Notes: generated by a model from the letters alone, not told the origin. A stretch of DNA of 64,000 nucleotides from Amaurobius ferox (GCA_951213105.1 OX578134.1:141300706-141364705); one strand, 5' to 3'; shown: positions 21,283-34,884, counted from the first letter of the stretch. Program-made: numbers and translations.

Positions 21283-22056
21283 ATCGCTCCCCAGGTCGGG
21301 GTCTCCTAGAGTATTTCATTGCTAAATTTTATTTAGATGAAATATTAAATTTCAACCCTTTCCCCCTTTTGGTCTCCCTCGGTATCGATAGAAGAAGCCA
21401 CAGATGCCCACTTCGGTAAACAGAGGTGCTTCCGGCTGCGGATTCTGAGCCGACTAATAGGATTTCAGATAGCTTGCATTTGCCCGTGACCCTTGACGCC
21501 AGCCCAGTACTTAGAATCTTACCGTCGTTGCTGACCGCAGTTTCTCCTGTTTTGTACTTATCAAATCTCCGACAAATCTTTTAATTGATTCTTTTTACTT
21601 GTTTTTTAAAAATTAAACTTAACTCTTTAATGAAACTTAAACTTTCTTTAAATAAATGTTGATTGTCAATCTTAACTGTTAACTCAAACGCTAGACTTTT
21701 TATTAAAATGTAAACTGTAAATTCCTAACTTGTAATTTTTGACCTAGTTTTCTGTTGAAATAAATTTCAGCGCTCCTTGAGTTTTTTGGTATGGCTCGTT
21801 CTTGAGGTTTTCTTGCCCTCCCACCTATTCTTTTCAGCAGAGCAGGCATGAATTATCGCCAAGACACAATAATACCTGACCATCACCAAACTCCAAGTTA
21901 CTTCAATTTTCACGCTTACTGGATAGTGGAGCGCCTTGCTGATCATATTGCTATAGACCTCACACCTCATGTTCTGACGTGATATATCCGATGTGGGGAT
22001 AAGTCTCCTAGAGACAGGGACCTCGTAATACAATGTCTTGGTCTTGGTCTTGGTCT
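21283..22056 (+). other. L1 3' UTR and GTCTTG-repeat tail
   Basis: Non-coding, ending in CAATGTCTTGGTCTTGGTCT, a short hexamer array that serves as the LINE 3' tail instead of poly(A). Only L1 keeps this UTR. L2 keeps just the last part (TTTCCTCGTAATACAATGTC, then one or two hexamers) and L3 lost it together with the start of block B. Confidence 0.6.
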
Positions 22057-22859
22057 GAGTTTCAATTTAATATAACAGCTTCTTTTTCAGTTTTTGGAGT
22101 TTCTTGTAGAATATTTCTAACATTTATATTCATCTTCTTTAAAAAGAGATTTTCTAAATATTCTAGTTTAATATAAGACCATTTTCTCCATTGGCTAAAA
22201 TTTTGCTTTTTTTTTCAAAAATTTCGCAGTAAAATTGGAGTCGGGACTTTTAATCAGTGATATCTTTGTTGTGTTGTTGCCTCTTTACTTATAGTTCTAT
22301 TTTTACCGGCGTCTATCAATATAGATATCTCCCATCTTTTGCCAAATGGAAAAAATAATAACTTGCAGAAAAAATAAAACCTAAAGACTAGTCTCCGTAT
22401 CTGCATAAATTGTTTTTTCATTTTCTTTTTAGTTCTTGAACATCAGAGAAGTATTCATTTTCTTTTTTTTAACTTCTTCGTGATAAAGAAGAATTGGCTG
22501 ATACGGCGAACGATTTTTTCATTTTATGTTGGAAAAGTAGTTATTGATTGAAATTCTTAATTTATTGCAAATTTCTTGGCAACGTATCTGGATGGGAGAA
22601 TTATGCTTGCATATACACTTGTTTAAAATATTTATTTTTAAAATAAATTAACTGGAGTGTAACTCAAAATGGATTTATCATACCATAATCCATTTTAAGT
22701 AGCTTGTAGGTGTTATTTTTTCAAATTTTACAAGTAAAACTTTGAAAAATTGGTATCGTCGATCCAAATCATTACAATTACAGCGTGTTACCCTTCGTTT
22801 TAAAGGAATTTAAAACATCTTTCGATTGGTACCATACTTGAAAACGTAACGTGGTAAGT

Positions 22860-22894
22860 CGCCCCCCCCCCCCCGAGGGGATTTAATGACGTCA
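22860..22894. promoter_or_regulatory. Poly-C run and perfect CRE (TGACGTCA), B1
   Basis: A C run, then CGAGGGG, then ATTTAATGACGTCACGAA, with the palindromic CRE at 22887-22894. Both parts recur in B2 (CRE 32936-32943) and B3 (CRE 54214-54221). Only the C-run length and a few nearby bases differ. Whether it binds a CREB/ATF factor is unknown; it may be part of an old transposon. Confidence 0.5.
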
Positions 22895-24145
22895 CGAATA
22901 CACAAATTGTATGTGAATGATTTACAGTAAAAATTGTAAAATGATTTAAAGTTCATAGTGAAAATCCAATAATACTTGTAGCAGCTATTGTATACACAAA
23001 AAATCAATCAAAAACATAAAAAACAGACATATTGACAGAGACACATCACTCCAAAAACAGCCAAAATGTGTTCAAGAGGTCTTAAAACATATACTAGGAA
23101 ACAAAATCTCAATCTGAAATTTTTATGAAAACATAACTTTCTCAATACTAAGTATGAGAAAGTAAAAATAGTAATTTAAACAGCTATTGTTACATTACAG
23201 TTATAAATTATTGTTCATTACATCTATTGCTACATTACAGCTGTAATTGGGGTGTTTATATCTTAATATATTTTTGAATATATGTATTTATATTACTTAT
23301 ACATAAAAATTAAAGTCATGTTAGCTTATCAACATATCCCTCCCGATTCTAGTTCTGTGATTGTTCAACAAAATGGACAACTGCACACAAAGTGCAACGT
23401 ACATTAAAAAAATTATCAATTGTTTAAAAAGTAACGTATTGAAGCGTTTTAGTTCAATAATGCACGGATTGTAAAATTAAAACTATCCTTCAATAACACT
23501 TCGCTATGAATATTAATTAAACCACATTACTTAAAGCATTTTAAAGATATTCACATGGATAATTTTTTTCTCAATTATACCAAATATATAGCAAAATAAT
23601 AAAGTTCTTAAAAATTCGATTCTGCAATCCGTGAAAGTTTCTAAAACGATTTTAGTGTACTGTTTATACACTAAATATGTATTTGCTGTATTTATTGAAG
23701 CGAAATAACGACACAAAATTCTTAGATATACAGTTAGGTTTTCATAATTTAACTAGAAACAGAAAATCCTTCCTAGAGAAAACGATATTTTTATTTCACT
23801 TACTTTAATATATGTAAAGAGCATTTTTGATGCGAAAGTAAATTGATGAACTTATTTTTAAAATGGATTATGGAATGAATGCAAAAGTATTTAATATAAT
23901 CTAATATACGAAATAAATCACGTGTTTAAAATAAAATTTTATGCATATTTTGTGCTTGCATGAGACTCATTTATGCGATTAGTAAGAAGATAAGGAGATG
24001 AATATATTCCCCAAATAAAAATTACAAACATTTCAGCAATATTTAAAATAACTCTTCATATTGGATATTTTTGATACATCATTATTGGAGATTATTTTTA
24101 TTGCACGTTGTAAAAGGTCCACGTTAATATGTATTTAGTTTTCTT

Positions 24146-24575
24146 GTAACAATAAAGTGATTTGCGGGTTAAAACAGGCCAAAAGAGATAAACAAGAAGT
24201 TAGTCCCCATTGCAGATAGCAGAATTTAAAGGCAGTGCATAATGTTACACAGTTTTCCACATTATGCTACATTCATACACAGTTCTCCACATTATGTACT
24301 CAATTGCATTCTTGTGTAGCCGGAGCTCAATTTTGAAAGAATTAGGAAATGGTAGGACTGGTAACAATAAAGTGATTTGCGTGTTAAAACAGGCCAAAAG
24401 AGATAAACAAGAAGTTAGTCCCCATTGCAGATAGCAAAATTTAAAGGCAGTGCATAACGTTACACAGTTTTCCACATTATGCTACATTCATACACAGTTC
24501 TCCACATTATGTACTCAATTGCATTCTTGTGTAACCGGAGCTCAATTTTGAAAGAATTAGGAAATGGTAGGACTG
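24146..24575. repeat. 215-bp tandem duplication, B1 only
   Basis: Copies 24146-24360 and 24361-24575 start GTAACAATAAAGTG and end GGTAGGACTG, with very few differences. B2 (from about 34389) and B3 (from about 55668) have one copy each, so the event is young and specific to B1. Confidence 0.95.
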
Positions 24576-24884
24576 GATTTGTTGATTTCGAAGATGTTCA
24601 TAAAATTGTGGTATATATTAAGTTTCCTTAATTCCGTTGAATGTATTGGTTATTTCATACTGACTAGAGTCTATAGTCGAAATACTATAGTCGAAATACT
24701 ATAGTCGAAACAGCTTCGTGTTTCTGTTATCTACTTTTGGAGACTAGACACACTTTGATGAACGCATCCTCTATATGGTGGATATTTAATTAAATTAAAC
24801 TCAATAGGGGAAAATTAAATTAAGTATACATGCTAGAATCTAAACCGTCCTGAAAAATTTCCAGTTAAAATAAATTTCTTCCTA

Positions 24885-25140
24885 TACTTATCGGTTCATT
24901 GGAGCCATTTTGAGAGGATGTTTACCATTAACCTATACTCTGGATATACAATATAATAACCGGCCTCGAGCAGAATTGATATCCGCAAATTTCGTGAACT
25001 TTTTGAAGTGTTTTCCCCTCTAGTACTAATTGATTTTTGAAGACTTTACGAAGAAGCAGCATTTCTCTGTTATTAACATTTTTCTGATAAGGAGGTTATC
25101 TTTAAACCAGTTCCTACCATAGGCTTGATATCCGAATTCT
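24885..25140 (-). pseudogene. Decayed exon relic Y (B1 copy)
   Basis: On the minus strand in the frame of 7127-7414 it reads KKFTKFADINSARGRLLYC, matching EFLKLANIDDARGCLLSY. A TAG then interrupts it and a second stop follows MAPMNR. The upstream part reads LIRKMLITEK, equivalent to LIRKQLMSEE. Matching remnants are in B2 (34885-35105) and B3 (56180-56420); B3 also carries a small expansion of a GGAACTAGAGAA-type unit at 56195-56230. Confidence 0.5.
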
Positions 25141-27331
25141 CTGTTTGCCAGTTATATATTGGGGGATCTGGTGAGATTAGCCGTATTATTGAAATAATAG
25201 TGGGTGTCACGGTAATTGGTTGATTGGCCGCTTAATTAAAAATCTACAAAAGTAAATGCTGATAATGATATTTTAATTTTAATGTTAATTATTTTCATTA
25301 ATGTTACGAAATGTAACATACGTATGATGTGAACAATTTAACACATGCATTATCATTATTCTCTGAACTGTAACTCAGTTTCGAATACTGTTTTTGGATA
25401 ATTTATGAAAAATTGGTGATTTAAAAAAAATGAGCTATTTATCAAAAAAAAAACATGTCTTTACCAAATGAACGTTATTTAGATTAAGGATTATTATAAT
25501 CCATATTAGGGTTATACAATGAAACATAAAATACATGTATTATAACGAGTTATAAAAAGTCAAATAAGTAATTAAGCGAAAGTAATGTTTTAAAAAACTG
25601 AAATGTTAGTGTAATTTTTCAGATTTACAAATTTTAGGTCAATATTTTTCGTTACACTTATTATTTAAAATTGTGTTTAATGTATGAATGAACACAAATG
25701 CATAGGTATAACAGACACGGTTATGTAAATAGTTCTAAAATAAACTCATGGTGGCATTTTAGAGCTCATAGGCTTGCATGTTGAAGATTTAAATATCAGC
25801 AACCAACTTTGAAAATCTAGCATTAATGAAAAGAATTATATTTTTGGATATTGTACTTACGTATGGTACCGCGTATGTCAAATTAATAGTTTACGTATTT
25901 ATACATCTAAAATATTTAGAGTAAATTTATGTAATTTATGTCTTGTGAGCAAACAAATGTGATATTTGAAAATTATTAAAAAAATTAAGAAAATATATTA
26001 CTGATTTTATATACATATCGAAATTTTCAGTTTTTGGAAATTACATAAAATTTTCAAATTTTAGTTGTAAATTTTGAATTTTTTGTAAGTAGTTCAAGAT
26101 ATTATAACTTGAAGTACATAAAAAAAATTGTAATATTTTTTAAACATTGACTTACACAGCTTAAAATATATTTGTTTCCTAATATTTACCGTCAATTTAA
26201 TTGAAGTATTTAATATATCGGAGTAAACTATCACGAAGATTTTGAGTTAATATGCTTATAATATTAGGCGCAAACAAAATGGTAAGACAAGTATTAATAG
26301 TGTAATCACAAATGTACCTAGGACTCTGGAAACGACATACCAATTTAATATTTTAAGTATAATTCTTCTTTCCTTTCAAAATAAACTTCTTGTTGATTAA
26401 AAGGAAATATATTTAATTATTAACGAGGATTTCAAATTCATTTGACATTTAATAATCTTTAAATTCTTGACTGAAATTTAAAGACATTTTAAAATTTAAT
26501 TTCTCTCCTTAGAATTGCATGGAAGTAAACAAAAAAAAATCGGTTTTAAATAAGAAAAATTCAAAGGAAAATTTTTAATATATCAAATTATTTTTTTACT
26601 TTTGCTAAAATTATGTTTTTCTTCAAAAGTTTTACGCTTGTTTTTCATCTTTGAGACAAAATAACAATAAAACTGAATTCAGCGACTTGTTTTCCAATGA
26701 AATTTTTATTTGTTTTGTTTATTTTCTATTTAGCTTTCTCAACTCTCACAAGAGTCTTTCATTATATACGAACTCCATCTGCTGCCAAATATGAAATGCA
26801 ACAACTTCCTGAAAAAAAAAACAAATACGAAGTGCAAGCTTCTGTATGTGCATAAAAAATGTATTTATTTATTTTGTTTCTATAACATGAAGAAGTATTA
26901 AGCATTTTTAAAGTTCCTTAATAATGAAAAGGAGTTGGATGACATGAAGGATGGCTTCCAAATCGAGTTTAAAAAGTAGTTATTGATTGAAAATTCTAGA
27001 AGAGACAAGGAACATATTTTGCATGAGCGACTTATATTGGTTTTGAAAAAGTAGTTATACTAAAAAGTCTTTTGAATGGTAAAATATGTGGCCTACAGAC
27101 TGTAATATTATTTTATATTATGTTGAAAAGGAAATACCACTAAATTATTTCTAAAATTCTTAGTTATGTCCATCGAATGGTTTAATTTATGTGTATTTTC
27201 ACACAATAAAATAAATTAGATTCCTTTTAGATTGCAAAAATAGTTATTAAAAAGCTTCGGTTTTAAGGAAAATTTGAAAATGTATGAAATAGCATCAACA
27301 GCAGTGAATTTCAAATATGCTTTCATATATT

Positions 27332-28286
27332 ACTTTCCTTATATACATAATGCATAAGGAAATTATTGTGACGGGGTCGAAAATTCGAATTCGAGTTTTC
27401 GATGGGAAAGCACGTTTCAAGCATCCCTGATCACGAATCAAACATTATTGAAGTGATGTCTTTGTGTGTGTGTGTGTGTTTGTGTGTGTATGTATTTGTG
27501 TGTGTGTGTGTGTGTTTGTGTCAGTGAGCCTGTGGTAACGATAACTGACGAACGAATGAACCGAGTCGAACGAAATTTGGTACAAAAATTCACAATCGGT
27601 AAACACTGGAAGTCTATGGTTTTTATACGCAATCGAATGTTCAGAACCCCTCTAAATTTTTGAGTGAAATTTTGAAAAAATCGTAAAAAATCAAAACCGC
27701 TAATTAAGATACGCAAATAGACATTTCTCATGTAATTTGTCATTAGAAAACGATTGACATACATTTTAGAACGCTGACATAAGCCGTTCTCGAGATAGTG
27801 AACATTTTTCAAAAAAATTATCAAAAAGTTATATAAAATAAAAAATATATATTTCTTATTGAGAAACATGTTCACTTTTCATATGTAATACCATGCGATA
27901 AATTTGGTGACATTATTCTCGTGGATCTAGCTCTTGCCATTCATGAAAAATATACTTTGAGTAATACTTTTGTATTTGAACGCCAATAGTCATTTATCTG
28001 CTGTAAGAATAACTTATTTCTCCATCCATAACGCTTGGCGAGATTTTGGTGACGAATTTAGCGGAATGTCGCCAACTTGGCGACATTTTTTATTGTTGCC
28101 AAATGTATAAAAATCTCGCCAAATTGATAAAAATTACGCTAAATCAATGAAAATAAGGAGTAATTGAAGAAAATTCAATATCTTGGAAAGAATATAAGTA
28201 TCTACTATAAGAATAACATTTTTTTAACTGTAAAAGTAGTAAATTCATTGCATTATATAAGGAAAGCCATGTGTTGTCCACATCAG
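27332..28286. mobile_element. Helentron-like non-autonomous element (B1)
   Basis: Starts ACTTTCCTTATATACATAAT, which forms a hairpin with the following TATAAGGAAA. Then come the TGTGACGGGGTCGAAAATTC block, a GT microsatellite (27462-27520) and a long conserved core with the GGCGGAATGTCGCCAACTTG stretch (here GCGGAATGTCGCC). It ends in TATATAAGGAAAG, then CATGTGTTGTCCACATCAG. The inner ends are inverted (CTTTCCTTATATA and TATATAAGGAAAG). B2 has the same insertion at 38169-39121 and B3 a truncated one at 57681-58319. Confidence 0.7.
27462..27520. repeat. (GT)n microsatellite inside the Helentron-like element
   Basis: An interrupted GT run whose length varies freely between copies (compare 35606-35692 and 38297-38356). 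It creates artificial open frames of alternating V/C or T/H. Confidence 0.9.
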
Positions 28287-29739
28287 TTTTTTTTTATGCA
28301 TCTGATTTTTTATTAAATATAATACATCAATTATATTTTGTGTATAAAAAGTATGTAATTAATGTTCAAAGTTTGTAGTACAATATGATCAAAAATTGAA
28401 ATAACTCTTTTTAAACTATATTGATGCAATATAAGTTGTTAAATCAATATTTTATGGTAGCGTAATTGAAGCTATATCTTAAATGTCTTTATATATTTTT
28501 CGATACACTTCCTTGCTTTCTTAACATCCTTAGAAATCTATTAATAAAAATGCCCAGCGTATACAAAGCAAAAAATACACGAGTAGTATTGATTTTCAAG
28601 AAAATATCTCAAATGATATGTTTGATATTTAATTATCTTCGAATAACATGAATTGGTCTTAATGAATATTTCATGATTTATATTCCTTTTCAGACTTATT
28701 TTGATCTCAAGTGCTAAAGCAACAGGAATATGACAGACATTAAGTTTTCAATACGGCAGATTTTAATCTTTGATAAATTTGTATTTCTTTTAAATAGTGT
28801 TTTCTTTTCCATTTTGTGCCGGCATGCAATGTGGAACAAAATCCAATGCTTTTTTCCTCAGTGAGAATTTTGTTTTTGTAAACGCTCTTCCATTTATTGG
28901 TCTTCTCTGGTGTCTTTAGAAATATGCATCTTCCATCTGTTGCCAAATATGAAAAAAGAATAACTTGTAGGAAAAATAAAACTCTAAAATAAGTATCTGC
29001 ATCAACATATAGTTTTCTTTTTCATTTATTTCTTGAACATTAGAAAAATAAAAGGGTTTTTAAAAACTGTTCCATAAAGAGGAATTGAATTATATGGCGA
29101 ATGATTTTCTATATATTTCAAAAGCGGGTATTGATTGAAAATATTTTTGAAATAGAAACAAGATATGTTTTGATGAAAGAAACACTTTTAAATTTATTTA
29201 CATTTAAAAATAGCAATTGCTAAAATACACTCCTATTGATTTGAGCATTATGTAAATTTAAAAAAAGGAACAGCATTTTGGTAGATATTTACTGTTATAT
29301 CAAAAATATTAAATATTAATAACAATTCTTATACCCATTTTCTTTTGCAATTATAAAAATATATATTTGATGTAAAATTATATATGCTTTTCAAATTCAT
29401 GGGAATTAACACTATTAAAACATTAAGTTGTAACTTGTTTAATATATTTTATTTGGTTTAACTATTTATGGGACATAGAGTTGAAAATCTCGTACATAGA
29501 AACGCGTCTCAGTTGGGATCTGTCCCAAGGTTGATACTATTTGGTATCTACAATCTCAACGTGTTGGTCGTGGTTACACCTTGGAATCTTATAACTCGGG
29601 AAAAAAATCTACTTCGATATTTGGTTGAAACATATTTTTTATATATTTTACCCTTTTTAAAAAATATATAGATCCCCATGCTGTAAAAATTCGATTTTGC
29701 GAAATGATGGACAAAATTAAATTTCCTTACCTTCAACAC

Positions 29740-29944
29740 AGACCTTCCGGCTTAGCCGAAGCTGTAATGCAACTGTTATGACGGTGAGGAAAGTGCCACG
29801 AAATAAAGACAGCAAACAATTGGAGGTGACATTTACAGGGAATGTATTTCCCTTCTCCTCCTACCCACAATCTGGAAAGGAGGTTTGGATTCACATACTC
29901 CGTACTCCTTGTAGATACGGGAATAGTTTTCGGCCGCTCCGAAA
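29740..29944 (-). mobile_element. tRNA-derived SINE, truncated (B1)
   Basis: The body matches 59757-59955 in B3. The tRNA-like head is missing because the sequence switches to L2 at about 29944, just after the CGGCCGCTC shared with B3. Confidence 0.6.
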
Positions 29945-32094
29945 GTATTACTCCAAAATATCCGGGCAAGTCATCCATGCCTAATCGCCGCAATCGCCAA
30001 CTTAACACCTCTGATCATTTTTCCAAAATTGCAGGAACCACCCCCCAGTATAGACCTGGGAACCAAGGTCGTTCGTTTCAATCTGCTGGCGTCTCCAAAA
30101 ACTTAAATTATTCTGCTGTCCTTGCCGGATGAACACAGGAGCCCTCCCCCCTCAAATCGTAATCGAACGAAGCTTCGTCGAATAAGTCGACTATAGCCCT
30201 GCTACCATCGATACTCAAGAAAATGATGTCCACAGCTCGAAATTACTTAAAATTCAAAGGATTCCCAGAGACTCCGATCAGAAGCCAACAAATTCTTCTA
30301 GCAAAAACATAGACTATACGGTATTCCTTTCGTCCTTAATGGCCATGAGGAATACCCAAAATAAAGACTTAATTTTAAAAGCATTCAGCCTAGCGCTCCC
30401 AGACCTGCGAGAGGCACCAAAGGAGATAGATATGATATTTCATATATATCAGCGCTATGACGCGCTCCTTAGGAAACCTGTCCCCCCCTTTCTGACCGTT
30501 TTTTCTGGCCTCGTCATGTTCCCTTTTTCGGCAACTAATAGAGCATTATGAAAATCGGATTATGGTATGCTAATGGAGTGCATTATAAACTCGATGAGAT
30601 GCGTGACTATGTTATAGAAATAACTTTGATATCTTCATGGTAAATGAGTCTCATCTGTCCCCGCCTTCCAGTCCAGCCATCTGCAACTACACTGGATATT
30701 TTACTTATAGACCCATCGGACCTAGAAGGCATACTTTCGGCGGTACTGCACTCTATATCAAAAACTGTATCCCACATCATCGTCTTAGCGTCCCGGCCAT
30801 CACGAAGCTTGAAACCACGCTTATAAAAGTTACTATTCCAAATTTAGTCCTGATTACATTCGCTTCAGTGTATATCCCTCCACCAAGTAATAATATTAGA
30901 GCTCTCCCGTCCAGCGAAATTGAAGCACTTTTAGGACTCTGCAATAGCATGGTCATTGCTGGTGATCTAAATTCAAGCCATAGCACCTGGGACACAGCTT
31001 CAAACCGCTATGGCGTTTCTCTAAAACGATTGGCTCAGTGCGCCAACTTAAGGATCATAGGTCCACCCACCCCCACTCACCATGAAACAGGAAGATCCTC
31101 CAGGACTATTGATTTGGCTATCTTTCAGAATATTCATTTCAACTATACGATCAATGCAGAATCAAATCTGACATATGACCACCATCCTGTGGTTCTAACC
31201 CTCAACTTTTTATGTATTTCTTTCGATCACCCGGTGGAGCTATCTACAAATTGGCATGGCTTCAATGCATCCTTCAAAATCTAAAAGCGCCCCCCCCTCA
31301 ATATTACCAGCACGGACGATCTTGAAAAATGCGCCAGGATATGAACCATGTACTGCTCGGGGCAGTTGCTGCAGTCTCGAAACCAAATCTTTCTCGACCT
31401 AATTATCACAAACTTCCTCGTGATATTAGGACAAAATTAAGCAGCGAAATCGGTTACGCAAACTTTGGCAACGCAACAGATTCACCGATTACGCCGCAGA
31501 ATTCCGTAAACTTCATAACAAGATTGTTGCCTCGATTAAAAAACACACCCAGCAACGCTGGTGAACACACCTTGAGGAAATTACTGATCACAGTCTCTGG
31601 CGAACAGCAAAAATCCTAAGGACTACCAAAACAAGAATTCCGCCCTTTAACGGCCCAAATGGATTTTTAGCCCAGACTTCTTAGGAAAAAGTTAATGCTT
31701 TCCCAGACAGATTAGGACACCAATTTTCACCACACATTGACCACAATTTCAGCCATACTTATGGCAACATTGAAAACGACATACAACAGACAATCAACAA
31801 CGGACTCCTCTCACAAGCACCAAACGACTTAGAGAGAATTTCATTGAATAAAATTCTTCACATCGTTGATGGAGTCAAAGTCAAGAAAGCCTCTGTTCCG
31901 GACATAATTTGCAATAGCATTATCAAGAATTTACTTGACTTTTATCTTTGTTGGATAACTATGCTTTTTAATTACATGCTGGATTATCGGTTTTTCCCCC
32001 AGAGTTGGAAACTGTCGTCATCTGCCCTATTCCAAAATCAAATCAAATTCTTACATTGTCTACAAAATCTTACATTTCCTCGTAATACAATGTC
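29945..32094 (+). mobile_element. Jockey-like LINE, copy L2, truncated at both ends
   Basis: Begins inside ORF1 just past the zinc knuckles (AATATCCGGGCAAG, matching L3 near 50550). It continues through ORF2 endonuclease to the RT fingers, then jumps at about 32058 to the last bases of the LINE 3' tail (CTCGTAATACAATGTC). The left truncation falls inside the B1 SINE, marking the duplication junction. Block A is absent from this middle unit. Confidence 0.85.
30547..32058 (+). pseudogene. L2 ORF2: best-preserved endonuclease, truncated RT
   Basis: ATG at 30547 (MKIGLWYANGVHYKLDEMRD) is followed by a one-base deletion near 30623. From 30637 a 215-codon open stretch covers most of the apurinic-type endonuclease: VNESHL with the catalytic Glu, GGTALYIKN, ASVYIPPPSN, AGDLNSSHSTWD, RTIDLAIFQN and the terminal YDHHPVVLTL. 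All catalytic signatures of the phosphatase-like fold are readable. Frameshifts follow at about 31284. A 127-codon stretch (31844-32227) runs from RT-finger sequence past the deletion into B2 and is not a natural protein. This is the best template for the family's nicking domain in the window. Confidence 0.8.
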
Positions 32095-34884
32095 TTTGTC
32101 TTGGACTGAGTTTCAATTAAATTTAACAGCTTCTTTTTCTGTTTTTCGAGTTTCTTGTAGAATATTTCTAACATTTATATTCATCTCCTTAAATATGAGA
32201 TTTTCTAAAAATTCTAGTTTAATGTAAGAGAATTTTCTCCGTTGGCTAAAGTTTTGCTTTTTTTTTTTCAAATTTTTCGCAGTAAAATTGGATTCGGGAC
32301 TTTTAGTCAGTGATATCTTTGTTGTGTTGCTGCCTTTTTATTTATAGTTCTATTTTTACCTGCGTCTATCAATATATATATCTCCCATCTGTTGCCAAAT
32401 GGAAAAAATAATAACTTACCGAAAAAATAAATCCCAAAGACTAGTCTCCGTATCTGCATAAATTGTTTTTTCATTTTCTTTTTAGTTCTTGAACATCAGA
32501 GAAGTATTCAATTTTTTTTAACTTCTTCGTGATAAAGAAGAGTTGGCTGAACCGGCGAACGATTTTTTCATTTTATGTTGGAAAAGAAGTTATTGATTGA
32601 AATCCTTAATTTATTGCAAATTCCTTGGCAGCGTATCTGGATGGGAGAATTATGCTTGTATATATACTTGTTTAAATATTTATTTTTAAAATAAATTAAC
32701 TGGAGTGTAACTCAAATTGGCTTTATAATACCACAATTCCATTTTAAGTAGCTTGTAGGTGTTTTTTTTTTCAAATTTTACAAATAAAATTTTGAAAATT
32801 GGTATCGTCGATCCAAATCACTACAATTGCAGAGTGTTACCCTTCACTTAATGGGCTTGAAAAAATCTTTCTATTGATACCATACTGGAAAACGTACTCC
32901 CGGAGGTAAGTCGCCCCCCCCCCGAGGGGGTTTAATGACGTCACGAACACACAAATTGCATCGCGGCTATTTTTGACACCAATGATTGAAATTATCAAGT
33001 CTCGTGAGCATTAGCCAATATATAATTCTTTGATCCATAATTATGTCAAATTTTTCCATGATTATGTCAAATTTCCTATGTTGTCATGTTAAAAAAATAT
33101 AAAATGTTGAATAAATTTCGAAAATTTCGCTCGCATTTAAAACAAATCCCACCCAGTTCTAGATTTTTAAATAATAAAGCATGATTTAAAGTTCATAGTG
33201 AATATCCAATAATACTTGTAGCAGCTATTGTGTATACAAGAAATCGATCAGAAACATAAAAAAACAGACATATTGACAGAGAGACATCACTCCATAAACA
33301 GCCAAAATGTGTTCAAGAGGAATTAAAACATATACTAGGAATCAAAATCTCAATCTGAAATTTTTATGAAAACAAAAGTTTCTCAATACTAAGTGTGAGA
33401 AAATAAAAATAGTTATTTAAACAGCTATTGTTACATTACATATATTAATTATTGTTCCTTACATCTATTGCTACATTACAGCTGTACTTGGGGTGTTTAT
33501 ATCTTAAAATATATTTTTGAATATATATATTTATATTACTTAAACATAAAAATAAAAGTCATGTTTGCTTATCAACATATCCTCCCGATTCTAGTTCTGT
33601 GATTGTTCAACGAAATGGACAACTGCTCACAAAATGCAACGTATATTAAAAAAATTAGCAATTGTTTAAAAAGTATCCCATTGGAGCGTTTTAATTCAAT
33701 AATGCACGGATTTTAAAATTAAAGCTATCCTTCATTAACACTTTGCTATAAATATTAATTAAACTACATTACTTAAAGCATTTTAAAGATATTCACATGG
33801 ATAATTTTTTTCTCAATTATACCAAATATATAGCAAAATAATAAAGTTCTTAAAAATTCGATTTTGCAATCCGTGAAAGTATCTAAAACGATTTTAATGT
33901 AGTGTTTATACACTAAATATGTATTTGCTGTATTTATTGAAGCGAAATAATGAAACAAAATTCTTAGAAATACAGTTAGGTTTTCATAATTTAACTAGAA
34001 ACAGAAAATCATTCCTAGAGAAAACGATATTTTTATTTCACTTACTTTAATATATGTAAAGATCAATTTGATGCGAAAGTAAATTGATGAACATATTTTT
34101 AAAATGGGTAATGGAATGAATGCAAAAGTATTTAGTATAATCTAATATACGAAATAAATCACGTGTTTAAAATAACATTTTATGCATATTTTGCACGGTG
34201 CATGAGATTCATTTATGCGATTAGTAAGAAGATATGGAGATGGATATATTCCTAAAATAAAAATTACAAACATTTCAGCAATATTTTAAAGAACTCTTCA
34301 TATTGGATAATTTTTGATACATCATTATTGGCAGAGTATTTTTATTGGACGTTGTAAAAGGCCCAAGTTAATAAGTGTTTAGTTTTCTTGTAACAATAAA
34401 GTGATCTGTGGGTTAAAACAGGCCAAAAGAGATAAACAAGAAGTTAATCCCCATTGCAGATAGCAGAATTTAAAGGCAGTGCATATTGTTACTTTATCAT
34501 TCATACACAGTTTTCCACATTTTGTACTCAGTTGCATTCTTGTGTAGCCGGAGCTCAATTTTGAAAGAATTTGGAAATGGTAGGACTGGATTAGTTGATT
34601 TCGAAGATGTTCATAAAATTGTGGTATATATTAAGTTTCCTTGATTCCATTGAATGTAATGGTTATTTCATACTGACTAGAGCCTATAGTCGAAATACTA
34701 TAGACAAAACAGATTCGTGTATGTGTTATCTACATTGGAGACTGGACATACTTTGATGAACGCATCCTATATGGCGGATATTTAATGAAATCAAACTCAA
34801 TAGGGGGAAACTTAAATTAAGTATTCATGCCAAAATCTAAATCATCCTGAAAAATTTCCAGTTAAAATAAATTTTTTCCTATAC

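Larger units (their letters stand above)
13869..22056 (+). mobile_element. Jockey-like LINE, copy L1, with nested insertion
   Basis: Non-LTR retrotransposon with a gag-like ORF1, then ORF2 (apurinic endonuclease, then reverse transcriptase) and a long 3' UTR ending in a GTCTTG-type tail (22034-22054). No RNase H follows its RT and the C-terminal region is jockey-like. L1 is broken by nonsense changes, by internal deletions (ORF1 zinc knuckles lost near 15000; endonuclease pieces lost near 15508 and 15684) and by the insertion at 16738-20273. L1, L2 and L3 descend from a single insertion, since the flanking A and B sequence is shared. The 5' boundary (about 13869) is only approximate. Confidence 0.85.
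22057..29944. repeat. Segmental duplication block B, copy B1
   Basis: Collinear with B2 (32095-42641, two extra insertions) and B3 (53898-60030, two deletions), with most bases identical by eye. Holds three copies of module X, a poly-C/CRE block, exon relic Y, one Helentron-like element and a tRNA-derived SINE that is cut at the right edge, where L2 begins. B1 alone has a 215-bp tandem duplication. No complete gene is present; long stretches are featureless AT-rich DNA. Confidence 0.9.

Noticed and set aside
23531..23716. A 61-codon minus-strand frame kept open in B1, B2 (33773-33958) and B3 (55051-55236), suggesting a conserved small protein.
   Set aside because: The copies are too recent for openness to mean much, and most differences between them change amino acids, which argues against selection on a protein.
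27332..28286. Direct array of repeats considered as CRISPR or satellite.
   Set aside because: The repeats are dispersed whole elements with flanking single-copy DNA, not a regular array with spacers, and the host is eukaryotic.
31844..32227. A 127-codon frame that looks like an RT start.
   Set aside because: The first part is L2 RT fingers, but past about 32058 it reads through a deletion junction into the LINE tail and block B, so it is not a natural protein.
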